From Volucribacter amazonae (GTDB lineage Bacteria; Pseudomonadota; Gammaproteobacteria; Enterobacterales; Pasteurellaceae): a stretch of 64,000 nucleotides of DNA. The translations under genes and the position numbers were made by a program. The stretch covers positions 2,451,501-2,515,500 of the forward strand of contig NZ_LWID01000001.1 of the NCBI RefSeq assembly GCF_029783845.1. Reading direction: 5' to 3'. Shown here one piece after another: positions 1-8,638 of the stretch (positions are counted from its first letter, which is position 1; every line of letters starts with the position of its first letter). The notes under the pieces are model-generated. The model made no database searches. It worked only from the letters and a program-made list of their open reading frames with translations, and was not told the DNA's origin.

Positions 1-293
1 ATGTGATCACGATGCAAGGTTAATTTACGTGAACCTAACCAAAAACCAAGTCCAATGGCTTTATTAGCTTTGATCGCTTTACAACCTGCCCAAGCTGCAA
101 TGCCTTGTGCCATAATTTCGGCACTAACCAATGTGGTAAGCTGATTATTTTTGAGCAAGATATGATCGGGACGAATTTCAGCTTCAGCAATAAGATGATC
201 TTCACTAAAATCAAGAATACGATCTAATAAAATCATTTCGCCACTATGGGGAATAAGTGGGGCAATATGTGTAATAGGGCAAGTTAAATCCAT
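1..293 (-). CDS. apeP: ApeP-type 3-hydroxyacyl-ACP dehydratase (partial, C-terminus beyond window)
   Basis: The first 97 codons of a hotdog-fold dehydratase read leftwards from an ATG at 293 and run off the window. The N-terminus (MDLTCPITHIAPLIPHSGEM) carries the PHxGxMxLLDR pattern typical of ApeP-family dehydratases, with the histidine at about residue 16 as the expected catalytic base. Its ATG overlaps the TAA of the upstream ketosynthase (TAATG), so the two are translationally coupled. It would remove water from 3-hydroxyacyl-ACP intermediates during polyene extension. A following ketoreductase and second ketosynthase are expected to the left but cannot be seen. Confidence 0.85.
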   Translation of the reverse strand, partial: MDLTCPITHIAPLIPHSGEMILLDRILDFSEDHLIAEAEIRPDHILLKNNQLTTLVSAEIMAQGIAAWAGCKAIKANKAIGLGFWLGSRKLTLHRDH

Positions 294-1510
294 TATACTG
301 ATTCCCCCATAATTAATACGGCATTATTACCGCCGAAAGCAAAAGAGTTACTTAAACCTATGCGGGGAGAATTTGCCCAGTATTGATGATGATCTGTCAA
401 GTTAATCGCAGCTAGTTCAGGATCTCGTTGTTTATCCCATAATTGAGCAGGGATCTGTCCTTGCGGATTGTATTGTTGGCTAATTATCCCCCATAATATT
501 GCCGCCTCAATAGCACCTGCCGCTGCGAGGGTATGTCCAGTATAAGGTTTGGTTGATGTACAAAGCACTTGTGTTCCTAATACCTTGGCAACCGCTAAAC
601 TTTCCATTTTATCATTATGTAATGTACCTGTACCATGTAAATTGACCCAGCCAATTTGTTTGGCATCTAATTGTGCATTGGCTAATGCTTGTTGCATAGC
701 GGCGATTGCCCCTTCGCCCTCGGGGTGTGGCGAGGACATATGATAGGCATCACTACTTGCCCCATAACCTAATAATTCAATGGCATCATGTTGTAAAGGC
801 GTTTTGGTCATGACAAAAATTGCAGCCCCCTCGCCGAGATTAATTCCTGTTCTATTGAGAGAAAAAGGGTTAGTTTGTTGAGCTGAGAGAACAGACAATG
901 AGGCAAATCCGCTGATCGTCAAGGGCGATAGGCTATCTACACCACCACAAATAACGGCATCACAGAGATCATTTTTGAGTAATCGTGCTGCGGTCATTAA
1001 GGCTTTTGCTCCAGAAGTACAAGCGGTGGAAACACCGTAACATAAGCCTGTTAAACCATATTGAGCGGCAACAAAATCCGCAGGGGCAGAAAAATATTGC
1101 TGTTGTTGTTTAAAGGTAGGCGTTGACCAATCATTAGACATTGCCCCTGCTTTAAATACCTCAATATTTTCATCTACCCCTGTGGTTGATGAACCAATAA
1201 CTACCGCCACTCTGGCTTGACCAAATTGATTTATGACATTGTCAATTTGATCTTCAATTTGTGCTAAGCTATGCCATAATAATTGGTTATTACGACTACG
1301 ATGCTGCGAGGCTAATTGGTGGTCAAAAGCACGCAATGGCGTGTTTACTTCGGCAAACATACCTGATTTTCCGTTTAATTGATAACGGCGAAACGGGGTA
1401 TCTGATAAAGCGATCGGTGAGAGACGATGATTAAGTAACCATTGAATATGCTGAGCAATGCCCTCGCCTAAACTGCTTAATATAGCAGGTTTATTTAAAA
1501 ATATTTTCAC
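293..1510 (-). CDS. apeO: beta-ketoacyl-ACP synthase of the aryl polyene cluster
   Basis: A 405-residue ketosynthase that condenses malonyl-ACP units onto the growing polyene. I chose the GTG at 1510 because GAGGAAACA lies just before it and the protein then begins VKIFLNKPAILSSLGEG, as usual for this family; an upstream in-frame TTG lacks a ribosome site. The active-site Cys is at about residue 164 in STACTSGAK, with the two histidines at about 292 (LHGTGT) and 326 (YTGHTLAAAG), so the catalytic triad is complete. It is expected to pair with the chain-length-factor-like protein at 13454-14191. It lies downstream of the DUF3261 lipoprotein with an 8-base gap. Confidence 0.9.
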   Translation of the reverse strand: MKIFLNKPAILSSLGEGIAQHIQWLLNHRLSPIALSDTPFRRYQLNGKSGMFAEVNTPLRAFDHQLASQHRSRNNQLLWHSLAQIEDQIDNVINQFGQARVAVVIGSSTTGVDENIEVFKAGAMSNDWSTPTFKQQQQYFSAPADFVAAQYGLTGLCYGVSTACTSGAKALMTAARLLKNDLCDAVICGGVDSLSPLTISGFASLSVLSAQQTNPFSLNRTGINLGEGAAIFVMTKTPLQHDAIELLGYGASSDAYHMSSPHPEGEGAIAAMQQALANAQLDAKQIGWVNLHGTGTLHNDKMESLAVAKVLGTQVLCTSTKPYTGHTLAAAGAIEAAILWGIISQQYNPQGQIPAQLWDKQRDPELAAINLTDHHQYWANSPRIGLSNSFAFGGNNAVLIMGESV

Positions 1511-1518
1511 TGTTTCCT

Positions 1519-2007
1519 CTAATTTAATTTTTCTATATGCCAAATACTTTGATCCGCTAAGAAAAGCTGGTATTTAGGCGGTTGAGCCTTAATTTTCCAC
1601 GTTGCTTTTTGCTCAATTTGAAATTGTTGGCTTGTTCCTTGAAATTGCATATTCGGTAAAACAAAAGGCGGATTATGTGGATTTAAAGCGGTGGCTAATG
1701 CAGAAAATAGCCATTTAGCTTGCGTATTGGGTGGAGCAAAGCCATCATTTTGCCAACCTGCTGTGCTTAAACGTAAGCGAGCTAAGGGTGTTCCTAATGG
1801 ATCGCTCATAATCCAACGCCATTGTTCAGGCTCAATTTGCAAAGTTAATAAGCTGGTTTGTTTCATTTGATTATCTTGATCAACTTGTTCAACTTTGAAT
1901 AACTGAATTTGTTGTGGTTGCGGTGGTAAATGTGCCACAGGGGGTAAACCTTGACAACCCATTAACATCAAGCAGAAAAGATATAAACAGGATTTCATTG
2001 TACGCAT
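1519..2007 (-). CDS. DUF3261-type lipoprotein of the aryl polyene cluster
   Basis: A 162-residue outer-membrane lipoprotein candidate: a short signal peptide ends in the lipobox LMGC, followed by a proline/glutamine-rich linker. Proteins of this kind (DUF3261) recur in aryl polyene clusters next to the MMPL exporter and probably help move or anchor the pigment at the outer membrane; that role is inference. The start at 2007 is preferred because AAGAG lies about six bases upstream, although an internal ATG at 1998 would also give a signal peptide. No catalytic motif is visible. It follows the exporter gene closely and precedes the ketosynthase. Confidence 0.75.
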   Translation of the reverse strand: MRTMKSCLYLFCLMLMGCQGLPPVAHLPPQPQQIQLFKVEQVDQDNQMKQTSLLTLQIEPEQWRWIMSDPLGTPLARLRLSTAGWQNDGFAPPNTQAKWLFSALATALNPHNPPFVLPNMQFQGTSQQFQIEQKATWKIKAQPPKYQLFLADQSIWHIEKLN

Positions 2008-2065
2008 AATAACTCTTATTCTTGATATTTCCCTTTGATAAAATTTTTGCAAAACCCACCGCACT

Positions 2066-4366
2066 TTATTTTTTCTGCCATAAAATAAATGTCAATATTA
2101 TCCCAAAAATAATGCCAAGGCTTACGGTTAAACCAAAGCTAGCAACCACAGGGGTAGAGCTTGTTGCCAATAGGGCAAAAGAGATAAAGGTTGTTGTTGC
2201 TGCCAATGTTACTGCAATTTTTTTATTGAATAAAGGTTCTTTTGCCGTTTGCAGATAAACCGTATAGTCAAGGGTAATGGCAGAAACGAGTAATAATCCA
2301 AACATCGCAAATAAACTTACTGGTAAATGTAACCAACCAAGGGTGGCGATAGTGCCTATTATAGCGAAGATTGGCACACTTAGCATTTTTATTGTTTGTT
2401 TAATGCCAAACAAATAGCCCAGTAATAAACTGGCTAATGCGAGGGAAATAATTTTTAACCAAGCCGCTTGATTGCGTGTGAGTTGAAAGATTTCACTAAT
2501 ATGATTTGCCTTATCTTGCCAAAAAATATCTTGTTGATTTGCTAAATAAGCAAGATCTTGACTATTCTCTATTTTAATTATCGCAGCAACTTGATGCGGG
2601 GCAATTTCCCCTAAATATAAATGTTGCCAAGCCTGCCCAAAATCAGTGGCTAAAGCAGAGGATAAAGAAATTGTCGGCTGTTGTGTAAGTTGTTGAATAG
2701 ATTGACTTATGGCGTCAAGGGGAATATTTAAAACCGAGAGAATTTGATAGTCTTTGGGGGTAAGTTGTTGTAATTGGTGGATAACTGCTTGTTGTTCCGA
2801 TTCGGAAATAAACCATTGGCTTAGTGATTGAAAATGTTTGAGCTTTCCTTGTTGTTGAAGTTGGGTTAATTGTTTAGTTAATAGAGCATCTTTGGCTAAT
2901 AATTGCTGATCATTTTCTGCAATTAACAGTAAATATTGCTGGCTTAAATTGATTTCGGTTAATTGTCTAATTTGTTGAGCTTGTGCAACTAATTGAGGGG
3001 ATAAATTGACCCATTGGCGAATATTATCTTGCCATTGTGTTTGGCTTAGTCCGCCTAGTACAAAGATTGTTATTACCAACATTTTAACTGGATAAAAACG
3101 GCGAGAAAAAAACAACGATAAAAACCACCGCACTTGTTTGGTTGGGAAAAATAATAATGGTTTATCAGGGGCAGAATAATGGCGAAAATGGGCAGGAAGT
3201 CGCCATAAGCTAGTCAAAATAGCAATGACTAATGCCACCGAAGAAAAGAGAGCGGTTTGTTGTAAAATGGGCAAATGGGTTAATCCCAATGTGATATAAC
3301 CTAGCAAGGTAACGAATAAACTTAGCATAAAGGTAAAACGCAAATTTTTCATGGCTTGATAGGCTTGCCAATGGCGGTTACCTAATGCAGAGGCGAGCCA
3401 ATGAACAGGGTAATCAAGCAATAATCCAATTAAACTTGTCCCAATCACTAAGGTAAGTAGATGAATTTGCCCAAATAAAATGATAGTGCAGACAGTGCCA
3501 GTTAATAATCCTGCGAAAATAGGCAAAAATAACCAAAGTACTCGCCAATGACGGAAAACGCCTAATAATAAGAATAGGGTTAAACTTATACCTAATAAAC
3601 TAAGCCATTGACTTTCTTGTTCCGCTTGCAGTTTGGCTTGAGCGGAAAATAACATAGCCCCCGTAGCGAGTAGTTGTGCCTGTTGCTGTTGAGCTAGGTG
3701 TTCAGAAGATTGGATCAATGAGAGTAACTCAATAGGTGGATTAATGCTGTTGCTGTTGGTCAGTTCCGCTCTCAGTAAACCCCATAGCTTATTTTCTTGC
3801 ATTACATACAATAACCCAGAAGTTGGATTCCATTGAATAGGGGATTGCCCTTGTGATTGTTGCAAGACAAATTGGCTAAACCCCAACCAATCTTGACTTA
3901 ATGGGAGTAACGAATAACCTGCAAAGGGATTAGCAAGCCGTTGAGCATATTCGTTAAAATACTGAGCAGGATCATTTTGTAACTGTTGACGTATTTGTTC
4001 AGGCAGGGTAGCAATGGCCAACTCTTTTGCTTGTTGCTGTAATTGCTCAATATGAGGTTGATAAATCCCATTGACTTGACTAAATAAACCCGATTGTTGC
4101 CATTGTTGGCTAATTTGTTCGGTTAAATGTAATACTTGCTGTTCATCACTAATCCCCCCAATTAACGCAATGACTTGACGATTTAACTGTGTTTCCTGTT
4201 GTTTATCCGCAAGTTGTTGTATCTTTGACCAAGTCCTATCTTGAGGCAAAACCGCTTGCAGATCAGTTTGTAGCCAATTCCCTTGATAAATAAATAAAGC
4301 CAACAAGCCCAAGTTAATCAGTAAAAAAACAGGGTATAAACAGCGAAGTGCGGTGCGTTTTGACAT
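2066..4366 (-). CDS. MMPL/RND-family exporter of the aryl polyene cluster
   Basis: A 766-residue inner-membrane transporter. It has two halves, each with a leading transmembrane helix, a periplasmic loop rich in glutamine, and a five-helix bundle (roughly residues 250-390 and 640-766), the layout of MMPL proteins. It most likely exports the aryl polyene lipid towards the LolA-like carrier and DUF3261 lipoprotein. The start at 4366 (MSKRTALRC) has GGAAAGAAAGA upstream; the longer frame overlaps the ATPase and is unlikely. It normally follows the LolA-like gene directly in such clusters, but here the ATPase gene at 4381 intervenes, only 14 bases upstream. Confidence 0.85.
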   Translation of the reverse strand: MSKRTALRCLYPVFLLINLGLLALFIYQGNWLQTDLQAVLPQDRTWSKIQQLADKQQETQLNRQVIALIGGISDEQQVLHLTEQISQQWQQSGLFSQVNGIYQPHIEQLQQQAKELAIATLPEQIRQQLQNDPAQYFNEYAQRLANPFAGYSLLPLSQDWLGFSQFVLQQSQGQSPIQWNPTSGLLYVMQENKLWGLLRAELTNSNSINPPIELLSLIQSSEHLAQQQQAQLLATGAMLFSAQAKLQAEQESQWLSLLGISLTLFLLLGVFRHWRVLWLFLPIFAGLLTGTVCTIILFGQIHLLTLVIGTSLIGLLLDYPVHWLASALGNRHWQAYQAMKNLRFTFMLSLFVTLLGYITLGLTHLPILQQTALFSSVALVIAILTSLWRLPAHFRHYSAPDKPLLFFPTKQVRWFLSLFFSRRFYPVKMLVITIFVLGGLSQTQWQDNIRQWVNLSPQLVAQAQQIRQLTEINLSQQYLLLIAENDQQLLAKDALLTKQLTQLQQQGKLKHFQSLSQWFISESEQQAVIHQLQQLTPKDYQILSVLNIPLDAISQSIQQLTQQPTISLSSALATDFGQAWQHLYLGEIAPHQVAAIIKIENSQDLAYLANQQDIFWQDKANHISEIFQLTRNQAAWLKIISLALASLLLGYLFGIKQTIKMLSVPIFAIIGTIATLGWLHLPVSLFAMFGLLLVSAITLDYTVYLQTAKEPLFNKKIAVTLAATTTFISFALLATSSTPVVASFGLTVSLGIIFGIILTFILWQKK

Positions 4367-4380
4367 TCTTTCTTTCCTTA

Positions 4381-5664
4381 TCAAATAATCCCATACAATG
4401 GAATATTGGTTACCCAATCCTGCTGTATAAAATCTGACATTGAAAAGCGAAAGGCTTGCTTTGGATTAAATTTATCTACATAGACTTTTAGACTTTTTGA
4501 TTTTAAATTTTCCTCTGCTTTTACTTCTATGGGGAGTATGGCTTGTTCACGTTGTAGCACAAAATCAACCTCAGCAGTGCCTTTTTCGTTTACCCAATAG
4601 AAAACGGGATTGTTTTGGGTTGCAATAAGTTGTTGTAACACATATTGTTCAGTTAAGGCTCCTTTAAATTCAGTAAAAATACGGCTACCTTCTAGCAATA
4701 CCTTAGCATCTAAATGGCTTTGAGCAGCAAGTAGTCCTACGTCTAAACCGTACAATTTAAAGGCATTATCTTGATAGGCTGATAGGGGTAAATGCGGTTT
4801 TTTTATACGCTGAATTTGATGTACTAAGCCACTATCTTTAAGCCATTGCAAAGCAATCTCATAATCTTTACTTCTTGCCCCTTTTTGTAATTGTGAATAA
4901 GTAAATTTTTTATTTTCTTTGGCAAGTTGTTCGGGGATTGATGACCAAATTGCTCGTACTTTTTGTACGCTGTGTCCATCGTGGATATGTTTAGAGAAAT
5001 CTTGTTCATAGGCAATCAGTAAATTGCGTTGTATTTGGCGAACTTCTTCCATATTTTGTGTTTCTACAAATACTTTTACCGCCTCAGGCATACCACCAAC
5101 ATAATAATATTGACGAAGAAGATGAATATAACGGGTTTTCATGGTTGAAATTAACGTCCAATCTTGATCCGTTAATAATTGCACAAGATTTTGTTCACCA
5201 AGTGCAATTAAAAATTCATGAAAATCCATAGGATAAAGGGGAAGAAAATCTACTTTGCCAACAGGAAAGGAAACACCTTGATGTAAAGACACGCCGAGTA
5301 GTGATCCTGCGGCGATAATATAAAAGTGCGGTGCGTTTTCATAAAAATATTTCAGCGATGATAAGGCATTGGGGACTTCTTGAATTTCATCAAAAATAAT
5401 GAGCGTGTTTTCCGCTTGAATATCCACACCACTTTCAATTTTTAGTCCCAAGATTAATCGCTCAATATTGTAATCAGTGGCAAATAATGTTTGCATACGG
5501 GGATTATTATCAAAATTGATATAGGCTACTTTATCAAAAAATTGCTCGCCAAAGTGTTTCATTATCCAAGTTTTTCCTACTTGTCTTGCTCCTTGGATAA
5601 TAAGTGGTTTGCGATGAGATTTTGTTTTCCATTTTTCTAAGGAGTGAGTAATTTTTCGTTGCAT
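4381..5664 (-). CDS. AAA ATPase with DUF4143 (PD-(D/E)XK-like) C-terminus
   Basis: A 427-residue ATPase unrelated to polyene synthesis. Walker A (GARQVGKT) is at residues 25-32 and Walker B (LIIFDE) at 88-93. The C-terminal region contains EVDFVLQ and, further on, PIEVKAEEN, the pattern of a restriction-endonuclease-like fold found in DUF4143 proteins. Such genes are scattered singly in many bacteria; their function is not established. It sits between the LolA-like and MMPL genes of the polyene operon, same strand, separated from the former by a strong hairpin and a run of phased repeats and from the latter by 14 bases. It may be a transferred cargo gene; I cannot assign a cellular role. Confidence 0.85.
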   Translation of the reverse strand: MQRKITHSLEKWKTKSHRKPLIIQGARQVGKTWIMKHFGEQFFDKVAYINFDNNPRMQTLFATDYNIERLILGLKIESGVDIQAENTLIIFDEIQEVPNALSSLKYFYENAPHFYIIAAGSLLGVSLHQGVSFPVGKVDFLPLYPMDFHEFLIALGEQNLVQLLTDQDWTLISTMKTRYIHLLRQYYYVGGMPEAVKVFVETQNMEEVRQIQRNLLIAYEQDFSKHIHDGHSVQKVRAIWSSIPEQLAKENKKFTYSQLQKGARSKDYEIALQWLKDSGLVHQIQRIKKPHLPLSAYQDNAFKLYGLDVGLLAAQSHLDAKVLLEGSRIFTEFKGALTEQYVLQQLIATQNNPVFYWVNEKGTAEVDFVLQREQAILPIEVKAEENLKSKSLKVYVDKFNPKQAFRFSMSDFIQQDWVTNIPLYGII

Positions 5665-5711
5665 AATTTTCCTTTCTGACTATGTTTAGTCGTTATTTTA
5701 AAAGTAAAATA

Positions 5712-5830
5712 CATTTTTTCAAAGGAAAAAATGATTAGTTTATACATTTTTCCAAAGGAAAAAATGATTAATTTAACCTTTTTTCAAAGGAAAGAATGGT
5801 TAGCCGCCACGTTTTTCTAAAGGAAATGAG
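5712..5830. repeat. Four tandem ~33-bp repeats with palindromic core upstream of the ATPase gene
   Basis: The core TTTTTC-AAAG-GAAAAA is repeated with AAAGG starting at 5721, 5754, 5786 and 5819, that is at spacings of 33, 32 and 33 bases, about three helical turns. The first three copies continue into ATGATTA or close variants; the fourth is eroded. The core is an inverted repeat (TTTTTC/GAAAAA around AAAG). The array lies just upstream of the ATPase start and may be an operator with phased sites, which is inference. Confidence 0.7.
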
Positions 5831-5865
5831 CAAAGTGCGGTTGGTTTTGGGGATTTTTTCTTTTA

Positions 5866-5926
5866 TAGTCGTTTCAATTAAAAATAAGATAAGGTTGCAC
5901 CTTGCCGTACATTAGTGCTGTTCTAA
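5866..5926. repeat. Partial copy of the TAGTCGTT... MITE-like element
   Basis: The left end TAGTCGTTTCAATTAAAAAT is followed by AAGATAAGG and AAGGTTGCACCTTGCC, matching the left half of the complete copy at 57023-57115. The right terminal repeat is missing; the sequence runs straight into the terminator hairpin at 5929-5950. Confidence 0.55.
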
Positions 5927-5958
5927 TTAAAGGGGGGATTAGCCCCCTTTGTTAGAAC
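5920..5958 (-). terminator. Hairpin terminator after the LolA-like gene
   Basis: AAAGGGGG (5929-5936) and CCCCCTTT (5943-5950) flank a six-base loop. The stem is prolonged by GTTCTAA (5920-5926) and TTAGAAC (5952-5958), the latter containing the stop codon of the LolA-like gene. It would end or attenuate polyene-operon transcription before the ATPase and exporter genes. Confidence 0.7.
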
Positions 5959-6536
5959 AAACTTTTTTGAATAAATTCAGATAAGGGAATATCCTGTTGA
6001 ATTTGTTCAAAGGATATTTCTGTTTTATCGCCTTGTTGTTCAATTAAATGGATTGTTCTGACATATTGATCGCCACTAATTTCAATTTTTTGAAATATTT
6101 TTTGCATAATAAGACTATGGGGATGTAGTTCAAGTTGCCATTGTTGGGGCGTGCCGTTTAATTGTAGATGAAATTGCGATTTTAGTGGGCTAAGATCGCC
6201 AGAAAGTAAGCCAAGGAAAAGTTTAATTTGTTCTTTTTGAGCGAGATGTGAATTAGCGATCCATTGCTGCCCGTTCCATTGCATAATACCTTGTGGTGTT
6301 ACTTTTAATAAATGATTAAAAGGCTTTTCCATTTGCCATAGTAAACCTTGTTGGGCAACAAGGGTAAATTCGCCACTGGTAGTCATGGGTTGAGAAAGAT
6401 TATTGAGATAGCGTTGTTGAGTAAACTGGCCTTGCAGGTTTTTAGGTTGTTGCAGTAACGCCATTAATTCATGCTCGGTAAGAGCAAAGCTGTAATTGCT
6501 AATAAGGCAGAGTAATAAACATAGAATTTTTTTCAT
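5952..6536 (-). CDS. LolA-like outer membrane lipoprotein carrier of the polyene cluster
   Basis: A 194-residue periplasmic protein with a clear signal peptide (MKKILCLLLCLISNYSFA). The rest resembles LolA-type carriers: GQFTQQRYL near the N-terminus and alternating beta-strands with hydrophobic lining. In aryl polyene clusters such a protein is thought to carry the polyene lipid across the periplasm. Its ATG overlaps the stop of the thioesterase gene by four bases, indicating coupling. The stop codon is part of the terminator hairpin. Confidence 0.85.
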   Translation of the reverse strand: MKKILCLLLCLISNYSFALTEHELMALLQQPKNLQGQFTQQRYLNNLSQPMTTSGEFTLVAQQGLLWQMEKPFNHLLKVTPQGIMQWNGQQWIANSHLAQKEQIKLFLGLLSGDLSPLKSQFHLQLNGTPQQWQLELHPHSLIMQKIFQKIEISGDQYVRTIHLIEQQGDKTEISFEQIQQDIPLSEFIQKSLF

Positions 6537-6997
6537 TGCTTTTCCTTTGATGTGTCTAATGGCTTAAAACTAGGGTGTTGTTCAATAGCATTACGCCAAC
6601 ATAATGGGGTTTGTAATTGCATTTCTTTGCTATGAATATCAACGGCGACTTGAGTTGTGGTGGCAGTGGTTAATTTTTGTTGTGTTTGTGCGTCAAAGAT
6701 AACATAATTCACACGAAAACAGCTTTCATATTCCACCACAGCAAGTTCAACACGAATTTTTTGCCGAAATAAACTGGGTTTTATATATTTTATATTAAGT
6801 TGTACCACTGGCCAGCCATAACCTTTTTGTGGCATCACATCGTAGGTATAACCAATTTCGGCGAGAAACGCACAGCGTGCCATTTCTAAATACTTTACAT
6901 AGTTACCATGCCACATAATATTCATCGAATCTACATCAAAAAAGGGGATTTCATATTCTGATTGATGTTGGCAATATTGATGTTTTTTTATTTTCAT
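6533..6997 (-). CDS. apeK: Hotdog-fold acyl thioesterase of the polyene cluster
   Basis: A 154-residue 4-hydroxybenzoyl-CoA-thioesterase-like protein. The N-terminal FFDVDSMNIMWHGNYVKYLE contains the catalytic-type Asp followed by the WHGNYxxYxE pattern of this family. It probably releases or proofreads acyl chains from ACP during polyene synthesis. Start and stop codons overlap those of its neighbours by four bases on each side, so it lies inside a tightly coupled operon segment. Confidence 0.87.
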   Translation of the reverse strand: MKIKKHQYCQHQSEYEIPFFDVDSMNIMWHGNYVKYLEMARCAFLAEIGYTYDVMPQKGYGWPVVQLNIKYIKPSLFRQKIRVELAVVEYESCFRVNYVIFDAQTQQKLTTATTTQVAVDIHSKEMQLQTPLCWRNAIEQHPSFKPLDTSKEKQ

Positions 6998-7920
6998 TTG
7001 TTACCTTTATTCCAAAAATCGTAAAAATTAAACCAAAGTAGAGGATTTTGGCGACATTCTTCAGCTAATAGATCAGCATATTTTTGCATTGCTATAGCAA
7101 TATGTTGTTCACGTTGTTTACCACTTCCTGTTATTTCAGGTAAAAATCGGCGAACTTTAAAACGATATTTGCCATTTTCTTTTAAGCAGAATACGGTATT
7201 AATGGGAATTTTTAGGATACTGGCAAGTAACCAAGCACCTTGGGGAAATTCTGCATATTGTCCTAAAAATGAAATGGGCAAACTTTTTTCTCCCCTAATT
7301 GGGGTACGATCAGCGGCAATGGCTAACCATTCTCCTTGCTCAATACGTTGATGAATTTCAAACATTTTTTGTGCATCAAGGCTATCCACTTGGATAAAAG
7401 GTAGGGTATTTGCCCCTGCTTGAGCTAAGGTTTGATTAAAGATTTCTGCATGGCGATTATAGACTAACGCATTGAGATGAAAATGTTGGTATTGTCCTTG
7501 ACCAATTAAGGTAAGGCAAATTTCTGTATTACCAAAATGCGAGCAAACCACTAATTGTCCTCTGCCAGAACCGTCCATTTGAGGGGAAAGATTATCCGCA
7601 TCATCAATAATAATTTGTTCTGGGGAAAGGCGATGTTGCCAAATGGCAAAGCGATCAATAATAGATTCGCCAAAGGCAAGGAATTGTTTGAATACGGAAA
7701 AGCGTCCGAGTTTCACTTTAGGATCATAATGGGTTAGATTTTGTTGATATTGTTTAATATTTTTTCTGGCTTGTGGCGAGGTAACAAAAAAATAGCAAAC
7801 TACAGTAAATGTAACAAAACGAATTAGCCAAAGTGGACAATATTTTACTACGAGGCGAATGATGTTTAAGCCTAAGGCATTGCCTCGTTCTTGTTGTTTT
7901 GACCAATGTTTATTTGCCAT
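6994..7920 (-). CDS. LpxL/HtrB-like acyltransferase of the polyene cluster
   Basis: A 308-residue membrane-associated acyltransferase related to lipid A lauroyl/myristoyl transferases. It has one N-terminal transmembrane helix, an HFGNTE motif (His as the expected catalytic base), and IAADRTPIRG further on. In many aryl polyene clusters this domain is joined to a glycosyltransferase; here the two are separate genes overlapping by 11 bases. I chose the ATG at 7920 (MANKHWSKQQERGN); an upstream frame overlaps the glycosyltransferase extensively. It likely attaches an acyl group during maturation of the pigment lipid. Confidence 0.85.
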   Translation of the reverse strand: MANKHWSKQQERGNALGLNIIRLVVKYCPLWLIRFVTFTVVCYFFVTSPQARKNIKQYQQNLTHYDPKVKLGRFSVFKQFLAFGESIIDRFAIWQHRLSPEQIIIDDADNLSPQMDGSGRGQLVVCSHFGNTEICLTLIGQGQYQHFHLNALVYNRHAEIFNQTLAQAGANTLPFIQVDSLDAQKMFEIHQRIEQGEWLAIAADRTPIRGEKSLPISFLGQYAEFPQGAWLLASILKIPINTVFCLKENGKYRFKVRRFLPEITGSGKQREQHIAIAMQKYADLLAEECRQNPLLWFNFYDFWNKGNK

Positions 7921-8638
7921 TTGTTTTTCCTGTACATAATCGGTATAGCATTGTGAAAAATAAACGAGTGTGCATTTTACTAATTTGCCAATTATCACGC
8001 CACATTTTAAAGTGCGATATCCCCTCTGCTTGGTAGCGAATAGGAGTATCTAACCAAACAATGGGAATGTTATGCCAATAGGCTTTGACTAATATTTCAA
8101 TATCAAAATCCATTCGATTGCCAATAAATTCTTGTTCAATAAGGGGAATAATATGTACCAGTGGATAAAGGCGAAATCCGCACATTCCGTCTTTTATTTG
8201 ACAAGAATGGGTATGAATAGCATTCCAAAAGTTAGTAATTTTACGTCCATATAAACGTGATTTAGGAGCATCATCGCCATAAATTGGGCGACCACAAATT
8301 AAGACATCGGGAGTAGCTTTTATTTGTTCAAGCATTTTGGTAATGTCTGAAAGTTGATGTTGCCCATCGGCATCAACTTGAATGGCATAACGATAACCTG
8401 ATTTTGCGGCTAATTGGAAACCGATTTTCATAGCAGCCCCTTTGCCTTGGTTTGTTGGGCAAAAATGGAGGCTAACCATAGGTTGCTTGGCTAAGGAGTG
8501 TAACTGATTTTTATGTTCGGGATTTGAACCATCATCAACGATTAAAACGGCTAGCCCTAAGTCAGTAACCTGTTTTACCACCTCATTTATGGTGGTGGAA
8601 TGGTTATAATGGGGAATAATGACGAGGGTATTATCCAT
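7910..8638 (-). CDS. Family 2 glycosyltransferase of the polyene cluster
   Basis: A 242-residue GT-A fold glycosyltransferase. It begins MDNTLVIIPHYNHSTT, has VLIVDDGS near residue 45, and the metal-binding VDADGQH near residue 103, like dolichyl-phosphate-mannose-synthase-type enzymes. It probably adds a sugar to the aryl polyene or its lipid anchor; donor and acceptor are unknown. The start at 8638 overlaps the end of the ligase gene by eight bases. The longer reading frame upstream lies wholly within the ligase and is unlikely. Confidence 0.87.
   Translation of the reverse strand: MDNTLVIIPHYNHSTTINEVVKQVTDLGLAVLIVDDGSNPEHKNQLHSLAKQPMVSLHFCPTNQGKGAAMKIGFQLAAKSGYRYAIQVDADGQHQLSDITKMLEQIKATPDVLICGRPIYGDDAPKSRLYGRKITNFWNAIHTHSCQIKDGMCGFRLYPLVHIIPLIEQEFIGNRMDFDIEILVKAYWHNIPIVWLDTPIRYQAEGISHFKMWRDNWQISKMHTRLFFTMLYRLCTGKTNGK

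Noticed and set aside
5731..5820. A small plus-strand peptide frame starting at the ATG of the first 33-bp repeat (MISLYIFPKEKM...)
   Set aside because: The repeats erode without keeping codon structure (the third copy turns ATG into ATGG out of frame); a DNA-level operator explains the array better.
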